Shown piece by piece: positions 1 to 9,510 of a stretch of DNA of 64,000 bases; the stretch's first letter is position 1; the number at the start of each line of letters is the position of its first letter. This DNA comes from Pseudoalteromonas sp. '520P1 No. 423' (GTDB taxonomy: Bacteria > Pseudomonadota > Gammaproteobacteria > Enterobacterales > Alteromonadaceae). The position numbers and the translations under genes are program-made. Below the pieces are notes generated by a model that did not search any database, was not told where the DNA came from, and was given only the letters and a program-made list of their open reading frames with translations. The DNA lies in NCBI RefSeq assembly GCF_001269985.1, contig NZ_BBZB01000001.1, forward strand, positions 3,968,001 to 4,032,000, in the 5' to 3' direction.

Positions 1-1057
1 GCATTTTGCTGACGTCAGGATGTTGTAGCTTTAAGTTATCTATAACTTGATTTAACTCAGGTGCGCTTTTTATCTTTTTATAATAAGCATGTTTTTTTGA
101 AGTGTAATTTTTTAGTTGAACAGCCGTTTCAACCCAACTCAACTCTTTTAAAAGCCAGTTTAATTCATCTAATAAAGGTTTGATTTTATCTTTATTTAAA
201 ATATTACTAAACAAACCAAAAGCATGAATAATAACGCTTACACCATCATTAATGCGCTTTAAAGTATGTAAAGCCGGGGCATCAAAGTAACATTGCTCAT
301 GTTTTTGCACAAACTCGATACCATACTGTAAACATGCGCTAAATGCTTGTTCTAACGTACTATCTGGCGCTAAAGACACCGAGTTTAATGTGCTATCAGC
401 GATAAGCGGTTTATTGTCTGCAATACGATATCCTCGCGCAGCTTTACTATATAATCCAAGCCTAACCTCTGAATGCGAAATTAATTTTTGAGCGAGTATA
501 AATAAATCTGAACGACTACCACTGACCAACTCCATTTCAACTTCACAAATGGTTTCAACTTGATTTGATGCGCTGATCTCCCCTTTATCTAAAACAAGCT
601 CTATTTTAGTGCCAGATTCAGTTTCTAAGATCCAAGTACGGCGTATAAAGTTAGTGCTAAATATTGGATAGATGTTTTTATTTATTGCATCAATCTGCAT
701 ACCATGAGGCCAGATATTTGCGTCAAATAATGATAAATCAGGATGTTTACCCTCTAAAGGTAAATTGTATTCTGGTCGTTGATGCAAGCCACCAACAACT
801 TTCCCGGCAAGTTTAATGGTTTGCTCACATTGATTATCATTGCATGTTTCACCACCAAAGCAGCGAGTTCTTAATCCAATATCAAGCGCTCTAAACTCTC
901 GACTAGCAGTATCAAAATATGCATTTTGTAAATTTCTAGATGGCTTATTTATCACTTTTTTAGCAAATTCAGTGATAATAGCAGGAATGTGAGCGATGAC
1001 ATTATCTGAGACTAGAAATTTAAGCTCTATCTCAGTATCCGTTAGTTCTGTATCCAT
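1..1057 (-). CDS. ygiF: CYTH/CHAD domain protein, YgiF-like (partial, C-terminus off window)
   Basis: Reading the minus strand from an ATG at 1057-1055 gives an uninterrupted frame of 352 codons that runs off the left edge. The N-terminus carries the ExExK signature of the CYTH superfamily (TEIELKF, about residues 8-14), followed by the charged beta-barrel positions typical of the family (LGLRTR-type and EVEMEL segments); from about residue 230 the sequence becomes helical and resembles a CHAD domain. E. coli YgiF of this architecture is an inorganic triphosphatase. In enterobacteria ygiF sits next to glnE and near ygiM, and here ygiM is the divergent neighbour, which supports the call. The catalytic function is inferred from the family. 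The C-terminal part of the CHAD domain is not visible. Confidence 0.8.
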   Translation of the reverse strand, partial: MDTELTDTEIELKFLVSDNVIAHIPAIITEFAKKVINKPSRNLQNAYFDTASREFRALDIGLRTRCFGGETCNDNQCEQTIKLAGKVVGGLHQRPEYNLPLEGKHPDLSLFDANIWPHGMQIDAINKNIYPIFSTNFIRRTWILETESGTKIELVLDKGEISASNQVETICEVEMELVSGSRSDLFILAQKLISHSEVRLGLYSKAARGYRIADNKPLIADSTLNSVSLAPDSTLEQAFSACLQYGIEFVQKHEQCYFDAPALHTLKRINDGVSVIIHAFGLFSNILNKDKIKPLLDELNWLLKELSWVETAVQLKNYTSKKHAYYKKIKSAPELNQVIDNLKLQHPDVSKM

Positions 1058-1234
1058 TCGGTTTGGAAAATGACTTTAATAAGTAAACAAGTAGTCAAAA
1101 TAAACTAATCCTTAGTATAAAAGCAAATTTTTTGGAAAATAATATGCCTTCTAAATTATGTACCCTTGCTATTAAACCTTTAACTTCATATTATTAAGGC
1201 GCTTTTCATCTTAAAAAATAATCAAAGGCTCAAT

Positions 1235-1843
1235 ATGTTAAAACCATTCATTTTTGTCATCGCATTGCTAAGCTTTGCCTCCCATGTTGTTGCCGAAGAC
1301 AATATAATCAATACAGAGCAAACTGATGCTAAAAAAATATATATTACTGATAGCCTTTATATATATATGCATGCAGGTGCTGGTAAAAACTTTAGAATAT
1401 TAGGCTCTGTTAATGCAGGCACTGAACTTGATTTTTTAGAACAGGATGATGACTCTGGTTTCACAAAAGTAAAAGATACTAAAGGTAGAACGGGTTGGGT
1501 TGATAAACGTTATATCTCTAAAACGCCAGGACTGGCTTTTAAAAATCAAGAATTAACGCAAATAATGACAATTGCACAAAATGATTTAAGAGAAGCACAG
1601 ATTCAACTACCTAAGCTACAACAACAAAGTGCCATTTTGTTAACTGAGAATACAGATTTAAAACAACAAATAAAAACACTGAATGATAAAATAGAGCAGC
1701 AATCAAATTCAACACAAGCCGCTAATGAAAAAGAAAAACAACAATTGTTACTTTATGGTGGTGGTATTGCGTTCACCGGTTTGTTTATCGGTATTTTGCT
1801 TACTTTAATGTTGTCACGTCGTAAACGCAGCGGTTGGGCATAA
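1235..1843 (+). CDS. SH3-domain membrane protein, YgiM/TIGR04211 type
   Basis: The 202-residue product has a cleavable-looking signal peptide (residues 1-20, ending HVVA before ED), a bacterial SH3 domain (about 33-98, with the GWVDKRYIS end typical of SH3b), a glutamine-rich coiled coil (about 105-165), and one C-terminal membrane helix (about 173-194) followed by a positive RRKRSGW tail. That order is diagnostic of the YgiM family, whose gene is beside cca in many gammaproteobacteria. It should be an inner-membrane protein with the SH3 domain in the periplasm, presumably contacting peptidoglycan. The precise role is not established. A stem-loop follows at 1864-1892. Confidence 0.8.
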   Translation: MLKPFIFVIALLSFASHVVAEDNIINTEQTDAKKIYITDSLYIYMHAGAGKNFRILGSVNAGTELDFLEQDDDSGFTKVKDTKGRTGWVDKRYISKTPGLAFKNQELTQIMTIAQNDLREAQIQLPKLQQQSAILLTENTDLKQQIKTLNDKIEQQSNSTQAANEKEKQQLLLYGGGIAFTGLFIGILLTLMLSRRKRSGWA

Positions 1844-1863
1844 GCTATTGAACATTAAATAGG

Positions 1864-1892
1864 GTTAGCGAGTACAACAAAGTCTCGCTAAC
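1864..1892 (+). terminator. stem-loop after ygiM-like gene
   Basis: GTTAGCGAG at 1864-1872 pairs perfectly with CTCGCTAAC at 1884-1892 around an 11-base loop. There is no strong T run, so it is only a probable terminator or transcript-end stabiliser between convergent genes. Confidence 0.45.
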
Positions 1893-1961
1893 TTAAAACA
1901 TCTATCCACCTCAAAACGATTAACGCACAGAACTTTCGACCTATGCTATCTCACACTGTAA

Positions 1962-2447
1962 TTAAGATTCTTGAACTACGACACCATCATCATGCTTGAT
2001 ATTTTCTATTACCATATATGTATGATGGGTAGAAACGCCCGGTATATCAACTAAATCACCTAAAACTTCTCTATACTGCGCCATATCTGCAACTCTTATT
2101 TTAAGCAAATAATCATAACCTCCCGCCACCATGTCGCACGCTACTACTTGCGGTATCGCAAAAATATGCTTTCTAAACTCTGTAAATACTTCTGTGGTTG
2201 ATTTCTCAAGTGTCACTTGTACATGAGATACTAAGCTTTGATTTAGTTTCTCTGCGTTTAGCTTGGCAAAATAACCCTCAATATAGCCATCAGCTTCTAG
2301 CTTCTTTACGCGATCTAAACAAGGACTTGGACTTAAATTCACTTGCTCTGCTAAATTTACGTTCGAAATTCGACCGTTTTTCTGTAAAGCATCTAAAATT
2401 GCTAAATCGATTCGATCTAGTACACGAGTTTTAATAGAAATAGACAT
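1962..2447 (-). CDS. Lrp/AsnC-family transcriptional regulator, probable putA regulator
   Basis: The 161-residue product has the AsnC/Lrp layout: an N-terminal winged helix-turn-helix (about residues 10-65, beginning LDRIDLAILDALQKNGRIS) and a C-terminal RAM ligand-sensing domain (about 75-150, ending in the THHTYMVIENIK strand). It is transcribed divergently from putA with about 140 bases between the starts. PutA here lacks its own DNA-binding domain, and AsnC-family PutR-type activators responding to proline are known beside such putA genes, so a local role in proline-dependent control of putA is likely. This is inference from position. No operator was identified. Confidence 0.85.
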   Translation of the reverse strand: MSISIKTRVLDRIDLAILDALQKNGRISNVNLAEQVNLSPSPCLDRVKKLEADGYIEGYFAKLNAEKLNQSLVSHVQVTLEKSTTEVFTEFRKHIFAIPQVVACDMVAGGYDYLLKIRVADMAQYREVLGDLVDIPGVSTHHTYMVIENIKHDDGVVVQES

Positions 2448-2587
2448 ATCAGCATAATCTGCGGTTAAATTAAATCAATACCCACTAAAATAGCGGATAT
2501 TGGCAAAATTCGCCAGCACATCCTGCTGTCATTTCTATAAAATGCTCACCAATTGATAATATATACCGAATTTTAGAGGGTCATCCC

Positions 2588-5500
2588 ATGTTATTTAACG
2601 GCAACTTAAAAACAGATTGCGAAATTCGTCAAAAGATCCGCGATTTTTATCGCATTGATGAAGATAAAGTAATAGATCATATTTTACCATTAGCTGAAGT
2701 AGGTGTATCAGCAAGAAGCCGAGCATGGGAACGCGCGCGTCAACTAGTTGTTAATATACGTGAAGATCAACAAGGTCAAGGCGGTGTTGATGCTTTACTA
2801 ATTGAATTTTCACTGTCTTCTGAAGAAGGCATCGTACTGATGTGTTTAGCTGAAGCTTTATTACGTGTGCCAGATAGCGATACACAAGATGCTTTGATCC
2901 GCGATAAACTATCAGGCGGCGACTGGAGTTCTCACTTAGGCAACAGCGACTCTATATTCGTAAATGCGTCATCTTGGGGCCTATTAGTAACAGGTAAAGT
3001 TGTAGACTACTCGGATAGAAGCAAAGAAGAGCAATTTGGCTTATTGAAAAAAACCATAGGCCGTTTAGGTGAACCTGTTATTCGTCGTTCTGTACGTGTT
3101 GCGATGAAAATCATGGGTAAACAGTTTGTAATGGGCCGTAATATTAACGAAGCCTTAGAGCGCGCTACTGAAAAAGAAAAAAATGGTTATGCCTACTCTT
3201 ACGATATGTTAGGCGAAGGCGCTCGTACTATGACGGATGCTGAGCGTTACTTCCAAAGCTACATGAATGCGATTCATGTTATTGGTAAAGCGGCAAATGG
3301 TCGTGGCCCAATAAAAAGCCCAGGTATTTCAATTAAATTATCTGCACTTCATCCCCGTTATGAATTTAGCCATTCTGAGCGTGTTGTAGAAGAGTTAATT
3401 CCTAAAGTAAAAGAATTAGCACTCGTAGCTAAAAGCTATGATATAGGTTTTACAGTTGATGCAGAAGAAGCTGACCGTTTAGATATCTCTTTAGATATCA
3501 TTGAAGCTGTTTTTTCAGATAATAATTTAGGTGACTGGAATGGTTTTGGTTTAGCTGTTCAGGCATACCAAAAACGCGCTACTTTTGTAATTGATTGGTT
3601 AGTAAACTTAGCACACAAAGCTGGCCGTAAAATGATGGTGCGCTTAGTAAAAGGCGCATATTGGGATACAGAAATTAAAACATCTCAACAAGATGGTTTA
3701 GAAAACTTCCCAGTATTTACACGTAAAGCATCTACAGATGTATCTTACAAAGCCTGTGCCATTAAGTTAATGAATGCACGTGATGTAATTTTTCCTCAAT
3801 TTGCAACGCACAACGCATACTCAGCAACAACGATTTTAGAAATGGCTGGTGACAATCATTCTAACTTTGAATTCCAGTGTTTACACGGTATGGGCGAGTC
3901 TTTATTCAAGCAAATTATTGCTGAAGATAAAGTGCAATGTCGTATATACGCACCAGTAGGTGAACATGAAGACTTATTAGCGTACTTAGTACGTCGTTTA
4001 CTTGAAAATGGTGCTAACTCGTCATTTGTCAATGCGATTGTTGATGAAACACAGCCAGTTGAAACTTTATTACATGATCCGGTAGAAAAAACACAGTCTC
4101 TTAAAAACAAAGCCAATACACAAATCGCACTACCGATTGAGATATTTGGTGAAGAGCGTGATAACTCAAAAGGCATGGATTTAACTGATATCAACCACAT
4201 TTCACCTTTCAAAGAAAATCTTGATAAGTGGTTCACTGAAAATCAAATTAGTAAATCTGATGTACCAGAAGGTGCACATGCGGTTTTAAACCCTGCAAAT
4301 CATGATGAGATTATTGGCCACTTAACCCATCACGATGAAGCACAAATGAAGCAGCTGATTGTTAATTCAGAAGCCGCTTATACTGATTGGTCTGCGACAC
4401 CGATAGCAAAAAGAGCCGAGTTATTACGCCGTACAGCTGATATTTTAGAGCGTCATCGCGATGAGCTAATTGCTATCTGTATTAAAGAAGCGGGTAAAAT
4501 CCCACAAGATGGTATTGATGAAGTACGTGAAGCAGTAGATTTCTGTCGTTATTACGCAGCTCGCGCCGAAGAGCTAGCAAAAGATGATCGCTTTGAAGCA
4601 CGCGGTGTGATTTTATGTATCAGCCCATGGAACTTCCCGCTAGCTATTTTCTTAGGTCAAGTTGCTGCAGCGATTGTGACTGGTAATACAGTAATTGCTA
4701 AGCCAGCAGAGCAAACAAGTTTAGTAGCACTTCGTACTATTGAATTAATGAAAACTGTTGGCCTACCTGAAAACGTAGTACAAGCAGTTATTGCTCGCGG
4801 TAGCAAAGTAGGCCAAGTGATTGTGCCTGATACCCGTGTTAAAGCAGTAATGTTCACAGGTTCGACAGAAACGGGAACTCGTATCTCTCAAACACTGGCT
4901 GAACGTGGTGGCGATCAAGTGCCATTAATTGCTGAAACTGGTGGTCAAAACTGTATGATCGTCGATTCTACCGCTTTACCTGAGCAAGTTGTTGATGATG
5001 TGATTTCATCTGGTTTTCAAAGTGCAGGTCAACGTTGTTCAGCATTAAGAGTATTGTTTGTTCAGGAAGAAATTGCTGATAAAGTAATTACAATGCTCAA
5101 AGGCGCGCTTCAAGAACTACATATTGGTAACCCAGCAATGCTTTCAACAGATGTTGGTCCCGTAATCGATCAAAAAGCATTTGATGCATTAAATGATCAC
5201 GTTGAGTACCTTAAAGGTCGCTCTACTTTACATTATGAATGTAAAACGCCAGAGATGGGTGATACAGGCAATTTCTTCTTTGCACCTCGTTTATACGAAA
5301 TCAGTGACTTATCAGTACTAACAAAAGAAGTATTTGGCCCATGTGTTCATGTAATACGTTTTAAAGGCTCTGATTTAGAAAATGTTATAAACCAAGTTAA
5401 TGCCACAGGTTTTGGTTTAACTATGGGTATTCATACTCGTATTGAAGAACGCGCAAATTACTTAGCTAAAATGTCTCGTGCCGGTAATGTTTACATTAAT

Positions 5501-6388
5501 CGTAATATGATTGGCGCTGTTGTTGGTGTACAACCATTTGGTGGTCGCGGTCTATCTGGAACTGGCCCTAAAGCTGGTGGTCCAAATTACTTAACACGCT
5601 TAGTAACTGAAAAAGCATCACCAACAAGCATTCAGTCAACAAGTGTTAAAGCGACAGATACTGAAATGTCTAATTTACCTTCAGCGCAAGAGCAAGTAAA
5701 TAAACTACTAACAAATGCAATGAAAGTAGAAAATTTATGGCGCATGGCACCGCTTAATGATCGTATTTCAGCCATACGTCAACTACTTGCAAAAGTAGCA
5801 ACTGTTGAGATCGTAAATGAATTAGCCGATGATTTAGCACTGACGTTATCTGATGCGCGCACGCAATTAAACAACATTGAAAAACGCTTAGCTAAGGCAA
5901 CTGTTTTACCAGGACCAACTGGCGAATCTAATATGCTTTACCTTGAGCCTCGCGGCTGTGTTGCATGTTACGCAGATAAAGATACTTCATTTAATTTTTG
6001 GGTGTTATCTATCGTTACAGCACTTGCTACGGGTAATACAGTGATCACAGTCGTTTCTGACTTATTCCATGACGAAGCTCTAGCATTTAGAGATAAATTA
6101 ATTTCGACTGGTGTTGCTGAAGGTGTACTGCAAGTAACTAAATTAAGTCACTTACAATCACTTCTTGCACATCCTAAATTGGCTGGTTCAGTGATAGGCA
6201 GCGGTTGTGAGCGTAAAGGGTTTGTTAGTGAGCAGTTAGCTGCACGCAGTGGCGCGATTCTACCTGTGATCAGTTCTGAGTATTATGATACGTTAATTAA
6301 TCGTTTGGTAACTGAAAAAACTGTAAGTATCGATACAACGGCCTCAGGTGGCAATACTTCTCTAATGACTTTAACTGAAGAAGATTAA
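2588..6388 (+). CDS. putA: bifunctional proline dehydrogenase / L-glutamate-gamma-semialdehyde dehydrogenase PutA
   Basis: The 1266-residue protein oxidises L-proline to glutamate in two steps, passing electrons to the quinone pool through FAD and then to NAD. The proline dehydrogenase barrel lies at about residues 140-500 (markers SIKLSALHPRY, RLVKGAYWD, FATHNA). The aldehyde dehydrogenase lies at about 565-1030, with CISPWNFPLAIF, Glu783 in IAETGGQN and catalytic Cys817 in SAGQRCSAL. A degenerate aldehyde-dehydrogenase-like C-terminal domain follows (about 1080-1250). The N-terminus starts directly with the arm region and has no ribbon-helix-helix, so unlike trifunctional E. coli PutA it should not bind DNA. 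The start is supported by the GAGGG about 8 bases upstream. An AsnC-family gene is divergent. Confidence 0.97.
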   Translation: MLFNGNLKTDCEIRQKIRDFYRIDEDKVIDHILPLAEVGVSARSRAWERARQLVVNIREDQQGQGGVDALLIEFSLSSEEGIVLMCLAEALLRVPDSDTQDALIRDKLSGGDWSSHLGNSDSIFVNASSWGLLVTGKVVDYSDRSKEEQFGLLKKTIGRLGEPVIRRSVRVAMKIMGKQFVMGRNINEALERATEKEKNGYAYSYDMLGEGARTMTDAERYFQSYMNAIHVIGKAANGRGPIKSPGISIKLSALHPRYEFSHSERVVEELIPKVKELALVAKSYDIGFTVDAEEADRLDISLDIIEAVFSDNNLGDWNGFGLAVQAYQKRATFVIDWLVNLAHKAGRKMMVRLVKGAYWDTEIKTSQQDGLENFPVFTRKASTDVSYKACAIKLMNARDVIFPQFATHNAYSATTILEMAGDNHSNFEFQCLHGMGESLFKQIIAEDKVQCRIYAPVGEHEDLLAYLVRRLLENGANSSFVNAIVDETQPVETLLHDPVEKTQSLKNKANTQIALPIEIFGEERDNSKGMDLTDINHISPFKENLDKWFTENQISKSDVPEGAHAVLNPANHDEIIGHLTHHDEAQMKQLIVNSEAAYTDWSATPIAKRAELLRRTADILERHRDELIAICIKEAGKIPQDGIDEVREAVDFCRYYAARAEELAKDDRFEARGVILCISPWNFPLAIFLGQVAAAIVTGNTVIAKPAEQTSLVALRTIELMKTVGLPENVVQAVIARGSKVGQVIVPDTRVKAVMFTGSTETGTRISQTLAERGGDQVPLIAETGGQNCMIVDSTALPEQVVDDVISSGFQSAGQRCSALRVLFVQEEIADKVITMLKGALQELHIGNPAMLSTDVGPVIDQKAFDALNDHVEYLKGRSTLHYECKTPEMGDTGNFFFAPRLYEISDLSVLTKEVFGPCVHVIRFKGSDLENVINQVNATGFGLTMGIHTRIEERANYLAKMSRAGNVYINRNMIGAVVGVQPFGGRGLSGTGPKAGGPNYLTRLVTEKASPTSIQSTSVKATDTEMSNLPSAQEQVNKLLTNAMKVENLWRMAPLNDRISAIRQLLAKVATVEIVNELADDLALTLSDARTQLNNIEKRLAKATVLPGPTGESNMLYLEPRGCVACYADKDTSFNFWVLSIVTALATGNTVITVVSDLFHDEALAFRDKLISTGVAEGVLQVTKLSHLQSLLAHPKLAGSVIGSGCERKGFVSEQLAARSGAILPVISSEYYDTLINRLVTEKTVSIDTTASGGNTSLMTLTEED

Positions 6389-6416
6389 ACCTTAATTTCA
6401 GTTATCTTATGAAAAT

Positions 6417-6444
6417 TTAGCGGAGGGAGCTCTCCCTTCGCTAA
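6417..6444 (+). terminator. putA terminator-like hairpin
   Basis: TTAGCGGAGGGAG pairs with CTCCCTTCGCTAA (one G-T wobble) in a 13-bp stem 29 bases after the putA stop, followed by a moderately T-rich tract. Confidence 0.65.
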
Positions 6445-6553
6445 CATTATTTTTAAACTTCCCACATTTTAAATTTCAGTTTTAAAATTGGAATTATCCC
6501 TTATATTTTGCTAGTTTTAATCTATCTACTGCGCTTTGGCTCTTCAAATCTTT

Positions 6554-7750
6554 ATGTTACAGAAACTATCGATAGGTCAATTACAACCCGGAATGTTTGT
6601 CAATAATGTGACTAAGCAAAATGGCAGTGTTCAAGTTAAAAATCAAGGTTGGGTACGCACACAATCAAGCATTAATAATTTGATAAAATCAGGTATTCTT
6701 GAAGTCGAGATTGATTCAAGTAAAACGATTATTGAAAAAACAAATAATCAAACTGAAGAGGAAGAACCGATAAATGAAGCACCTTATGATCCAACATATG
6801 CAAGTGTTAGCCTAGATAAAGAGATTAACAAAGCTAAAAAACTTTATAAAGAAGCCAAAGATCTACAAACCAAAGCGTTTAAAAGTATAAAAGCAGGTAG
6901 AAAGGTTGAAATAGAACCTTTTAAAGAAGTCGCCAATAGTTTTATTGATTCAGTATTTCGTAATCAAGATGCACTTGCTTGCATTACCCGTATTCGAGAA
7001 AAAGAAGCTTATCTTTTAGAGCACTCTATCAATGTATCTGTATTAATGACAATTTTCGCCAAACACCTACATATAGACCGTGAAATAATTCATGAGCTAG
7101 CAACGGGTGCTTTGCTGCATGATATCGGAAAAATAAAAATTGAAGATGAAATTTTAAATAAACCAGGAAAATTCACAGATAGCGAATTTGATGAAATGAA
7201 AAATCACGCCCGCTATAGCAAAGAAACCCTCGAGGAGGCTGGATTATCAGGGATCGCTGTAGAAATTGCTGGTTACCATCATGAGCGACTTGATGGTAAT
7301 GGCTACCCATATGGCTTAAAAGGAGATGAAATCAGCCAGTATGTTCGCATGATTTCAATTGTGGATGTATATGATGCGCTCACAGCCAAACGTGTTTATA
7401 AAAATGATATGCCACCAATCAAAGCATTTAAAATATTAAAAAAAGACACTCCAGCCTGTTTTGACGAAGTACTGTTAAATAAATTTATTGCATGTATCGG
7501 AGTTCATCCAGTGGGTACTTTAGTTAAATTAACCAGTCAAAAACTAGGTATTGTATCTAAAAGTAACTTCCAAAACCCTTTGAAGCCATGCGTTAAATTA
7601 TTTTATAGTGCAAAACACCATCACCATACAGAAGTGAAAGATATTGATTTATCCAAAAAAAACTGCACGGATGAAATCGAAAGATCAGTAAAACCAGAAG
7701 ATTTTAATATCGAATTAATGCACTTTTTTAAAACCGTATTTTTAAATTAA
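6554..7750 (+). CDS. cyclic-di-GMP phosphodiesterase, DUF3391 + HD-GYP
   Basis: The product of 398 residues (from ATG 6554) begins with a DUF3391-type N-terminal domain (LSIGQLQPGMFVNNV; about 1-130) and continues with an HD-GYP domain carrying HSINVSV, LLHDIGK and HHERLDGNGYP. HD-GYP proteins with these residues hydrolyse cyclic-di-GMP. A C-terminal beta-rich tail (GTLVKLTSQKLGIV) follows. The frame can be extended six codons to a TTG at 6536, but neither start has a clear ribosome-binding site; the ATG was chosen because the family begins at this point. It is followed immediately by a decayed paralogue at 7751-8458. Cytoplasmic, no membrane segment. Confidence 0.9.
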   Translation: MLQKLSIGQLQPGMFVNNVTKQNGSVQVKNQGWVRTQSSINNLIKSGILEVEIDSSKTIIEKTNNQTEEEEPINEAPYDPTYASVSLDKEINKAKKLYKEAKDLQTKAFKSIKAGRKVEIEPFKEVANSFIDSVFRNQDALACITRIREKEAYLLEHSINVSVLMTIFAKHLHIDREIIHELATGALLHDIGKIKIEDEILNKPGKFTDSEFDEMKNHARYSKETLEEAGLSGIAVEIAGYHHERLDGNGYPYGLKGDEISQYVRMISIVDVYDALTAKRVYKNDMPPIKAFKILKKDTPACFDEVLLNKFIACIGVHPVGTLVKLTSQKLGIVSKSNFQNPLKPCVKLFYSAKHHHHTEVKDIDLSKKNCTDEIERSVKPEDFNIELMHFFKTVFLN

Positions 7751-8458
7751 ATGGATAATCTTAAAAAAGTATCTATTACTAAACTCACTATTGGTTCTTA
7801 TGTAGAAAAAGTATCTAAGCAACTTAGCCAAGTACAATAATAAAAACAGGCTGGGTGAAAGATAAAAAGGCTACCTCAGAGCTTAAAAGAGAAGGAGTGA
7901 TTGAAGTTGTTATAGATTTAGATCGACAACAAAAAGAAAAAAAACACTTAACAAACCAGACGAAAAGTAAATTTTTCAGAGTCTATCCCAATTGTATTAG
8001 CTGGCTTAGTTCATGATTTAGGGAAATTATTACTGTAAACAAAGCTACAAAGAACTTCTAATTCATTCACTAAAGAAATGAATATTCAACGGCAACAACA
8101 TGTTAAATTAACAATGCAAATTTTAAAAATAAGCCAGAGGCTCGACTTCGGCATATCAATATTTAATGACTCAATCACCAGAGTTTTTGATCCCGATTTA
8201 TTGCAAGCCATCATTAAAAGTAGTGGTGTGTATGTCGCTGGCAGTTTAGTCAAACTCAAAACTGGAAAAGTCGGTTATGTAAAAGAGTTTAAACTCGATA
8301 CAGCAAGCTCGCCTATTGTGCACTGTTTTTTTAATGCACGCTTTAACCATCATATAGAAGCATCTGATATTGATTTATACGCAGAGTTTATTGAAGATGC
8401 TATTGAAGCGACCATAAATAAAAGCGATAACAAACTTGCGTTAGAGCAATATATATAA
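7751..8458 (+). pseudogene. decayed second copy of DUF3391/HD-GYP protein
   Basis: Directly after the intact HD-GYP gene, fragments of a paralogue can be read in several frames: a DUF3391 start (MDNLKKVSITKLTIGSYVEK) at 7751, then IKTGWVKDKKATSELKREGV in another frame, then LAGLVHDLGKLLL (the HD motif region) near 7998-8036, then from 8078 an open 126-codon stretch. That last stretch jumps from the middle of the HD region straight to a tail resembling the neighbour's C-terminus (FDPDLLQAIIKSSGVYVAGS and VKLKTGKVGYV; compare GTLVKLTSQKLGIV). The GYP motif is missing, and there are stops and frame changes. This is a tandem duplicate or related copy that decayed by several frameshifts and an internal deletion. 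The 126-codon remnant could still be translated but lacks a catalytic domain. Confidence 0.85.
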
Positions 8459-8479
8459 GTTTATTTATAGTATATAAAG

Positions 8480-9382
8480 CTAAAGTAACCAATCATCCAT
8501 AGCTGACATACTAAAGCGATAACCCTCAATACTCATTAAAGTCATTTCAGGGGCTATCTCTAATATTTTTATAGGCCCTAAACTATCTCCCTCATACAAT
8601 TCCTTATTATTTAATTTTATCCAACGTCTGCTAGCATCAGTTGCATAAATATGAGCTTGATAAGTAATTTCAGGAATTAAACTTTGTATTACATCAGGCA
8701 ATAACTGAATTGGCTGCGCCATTGCTGAGTCTTTGGTTGCAGTTGTTACTTCATAGCTATCATTTTCTTGGGTTGCTGCAACAGCCCTCGCAAATGCAGT
8801 TTTCAACGAGTCTGGTAATTTCGCGATTTCATTATTATCACTATTAGTTTGCGCACTGTTTACGTTTGTAGAAAGTTGCTCAATCGGCTTACCAACTACT
8901 TTATATTTACTGTAATCAATCTGTGTTTGTTGTGTATTTTCAACCTGCAATTTTTGATTATTAGGGTACGCATTTTGGACAATAGGCTGATAAGCTTGAC
9001 CATTAAAATTATTTTGTACTGGCACTAATTGATATTGTGTTGGCATAGTTTGCTGAACAATAACTGGCGCTGTTTGCACAGGCATGGTCAATGTTTGGGC
9101 CTGTGGTTTTGTCACTAATGTTTCATTAATCGCTTCAACAGAGTTTTGTTTTACAATATTAGATGTAGGAATTTTTGACTCTTGAAACCATCTTCCAGCC
9201 ATAAAACCAACAGATAAAATAACAACTAAAGCCAATACAGCTATTAATGAAAAAGCCAATTTACGGTAAAAATTCAAATCTTTTTGCTGTGAATAATTTT
9301 GGCTTGTATCTTTTGCATTTTGCGCAGCTCGGCTCACTTCACCTTGCTCTGACTGCTTTAATGCATCTAATAAATATGACAT
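8480..9382 (-). CDS. exeB: GspB/ExeB-like general secretion protein B
   Basis: The 300-residue protein starts MSYLLDALKQSEQGE, typical of GspB/ExeB proteins, behind an AGGA six bases upstream. It has a single membrane helix at about residues 43-64, a long Gln/Pro-rich periplasmic linker (about 75-230), and a C-terminal GspB domain (about 235-300: YQAHIYATDASRRWIKLNNK and the EIAPEMTLMSIEGY segment). ExeB works with ExeA in the inner membrane and periplasm to help assemble the type II secretin. The exeA gene is directly upstream on the same strand. No other type II secretion genes are in the window. Confidence 0.85.
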   Translation of the reverse strand: MSYLLDALKQSEQGEVSRAAQNAKDTSQNYSQQKDLNFYRKLAFSLIAVLALVVILSVGFMAGRWFQESKIPTSNIVKQNSVEAINETLVTKPQAQTLTMPVQTAPVIVQQTMPTQYQLVPVQNNFNGQAYQPIVQNAYPNNQKLQVENTQQTQIDYSKYKVVGKPIEQLSTNVNSAQTNSDNNEIAKLPDSLKTAFARAVAATQENDSYEVTTATKDSAMAQPIQLLPDVIQSLIPEITYQAHIYATDASRRWIKLNNKELYEGDSLGPIKILEIAPEMTLMSIEGYRFSMSAMDDWLL

Positions 9383-9510
9383 GAAATCCTATCCTAATTC
9401 AATTCCCGTAAAAACAGGATTTGTTAGCCTCTTATTCAACTTTGAAAAAGGGCATTAATTTGTAATACATACCACGTAGTGATCTTTATAGAGATACGCA
9501 GCAGATCTTT

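Noticed and set aside
36..1057. Possible independent short genes on the plus strand in the ygiF region
   Set aside because: The minus strand is a single uninterrupted CYTH/CHAD frame, so plus-strand frames are shadows.
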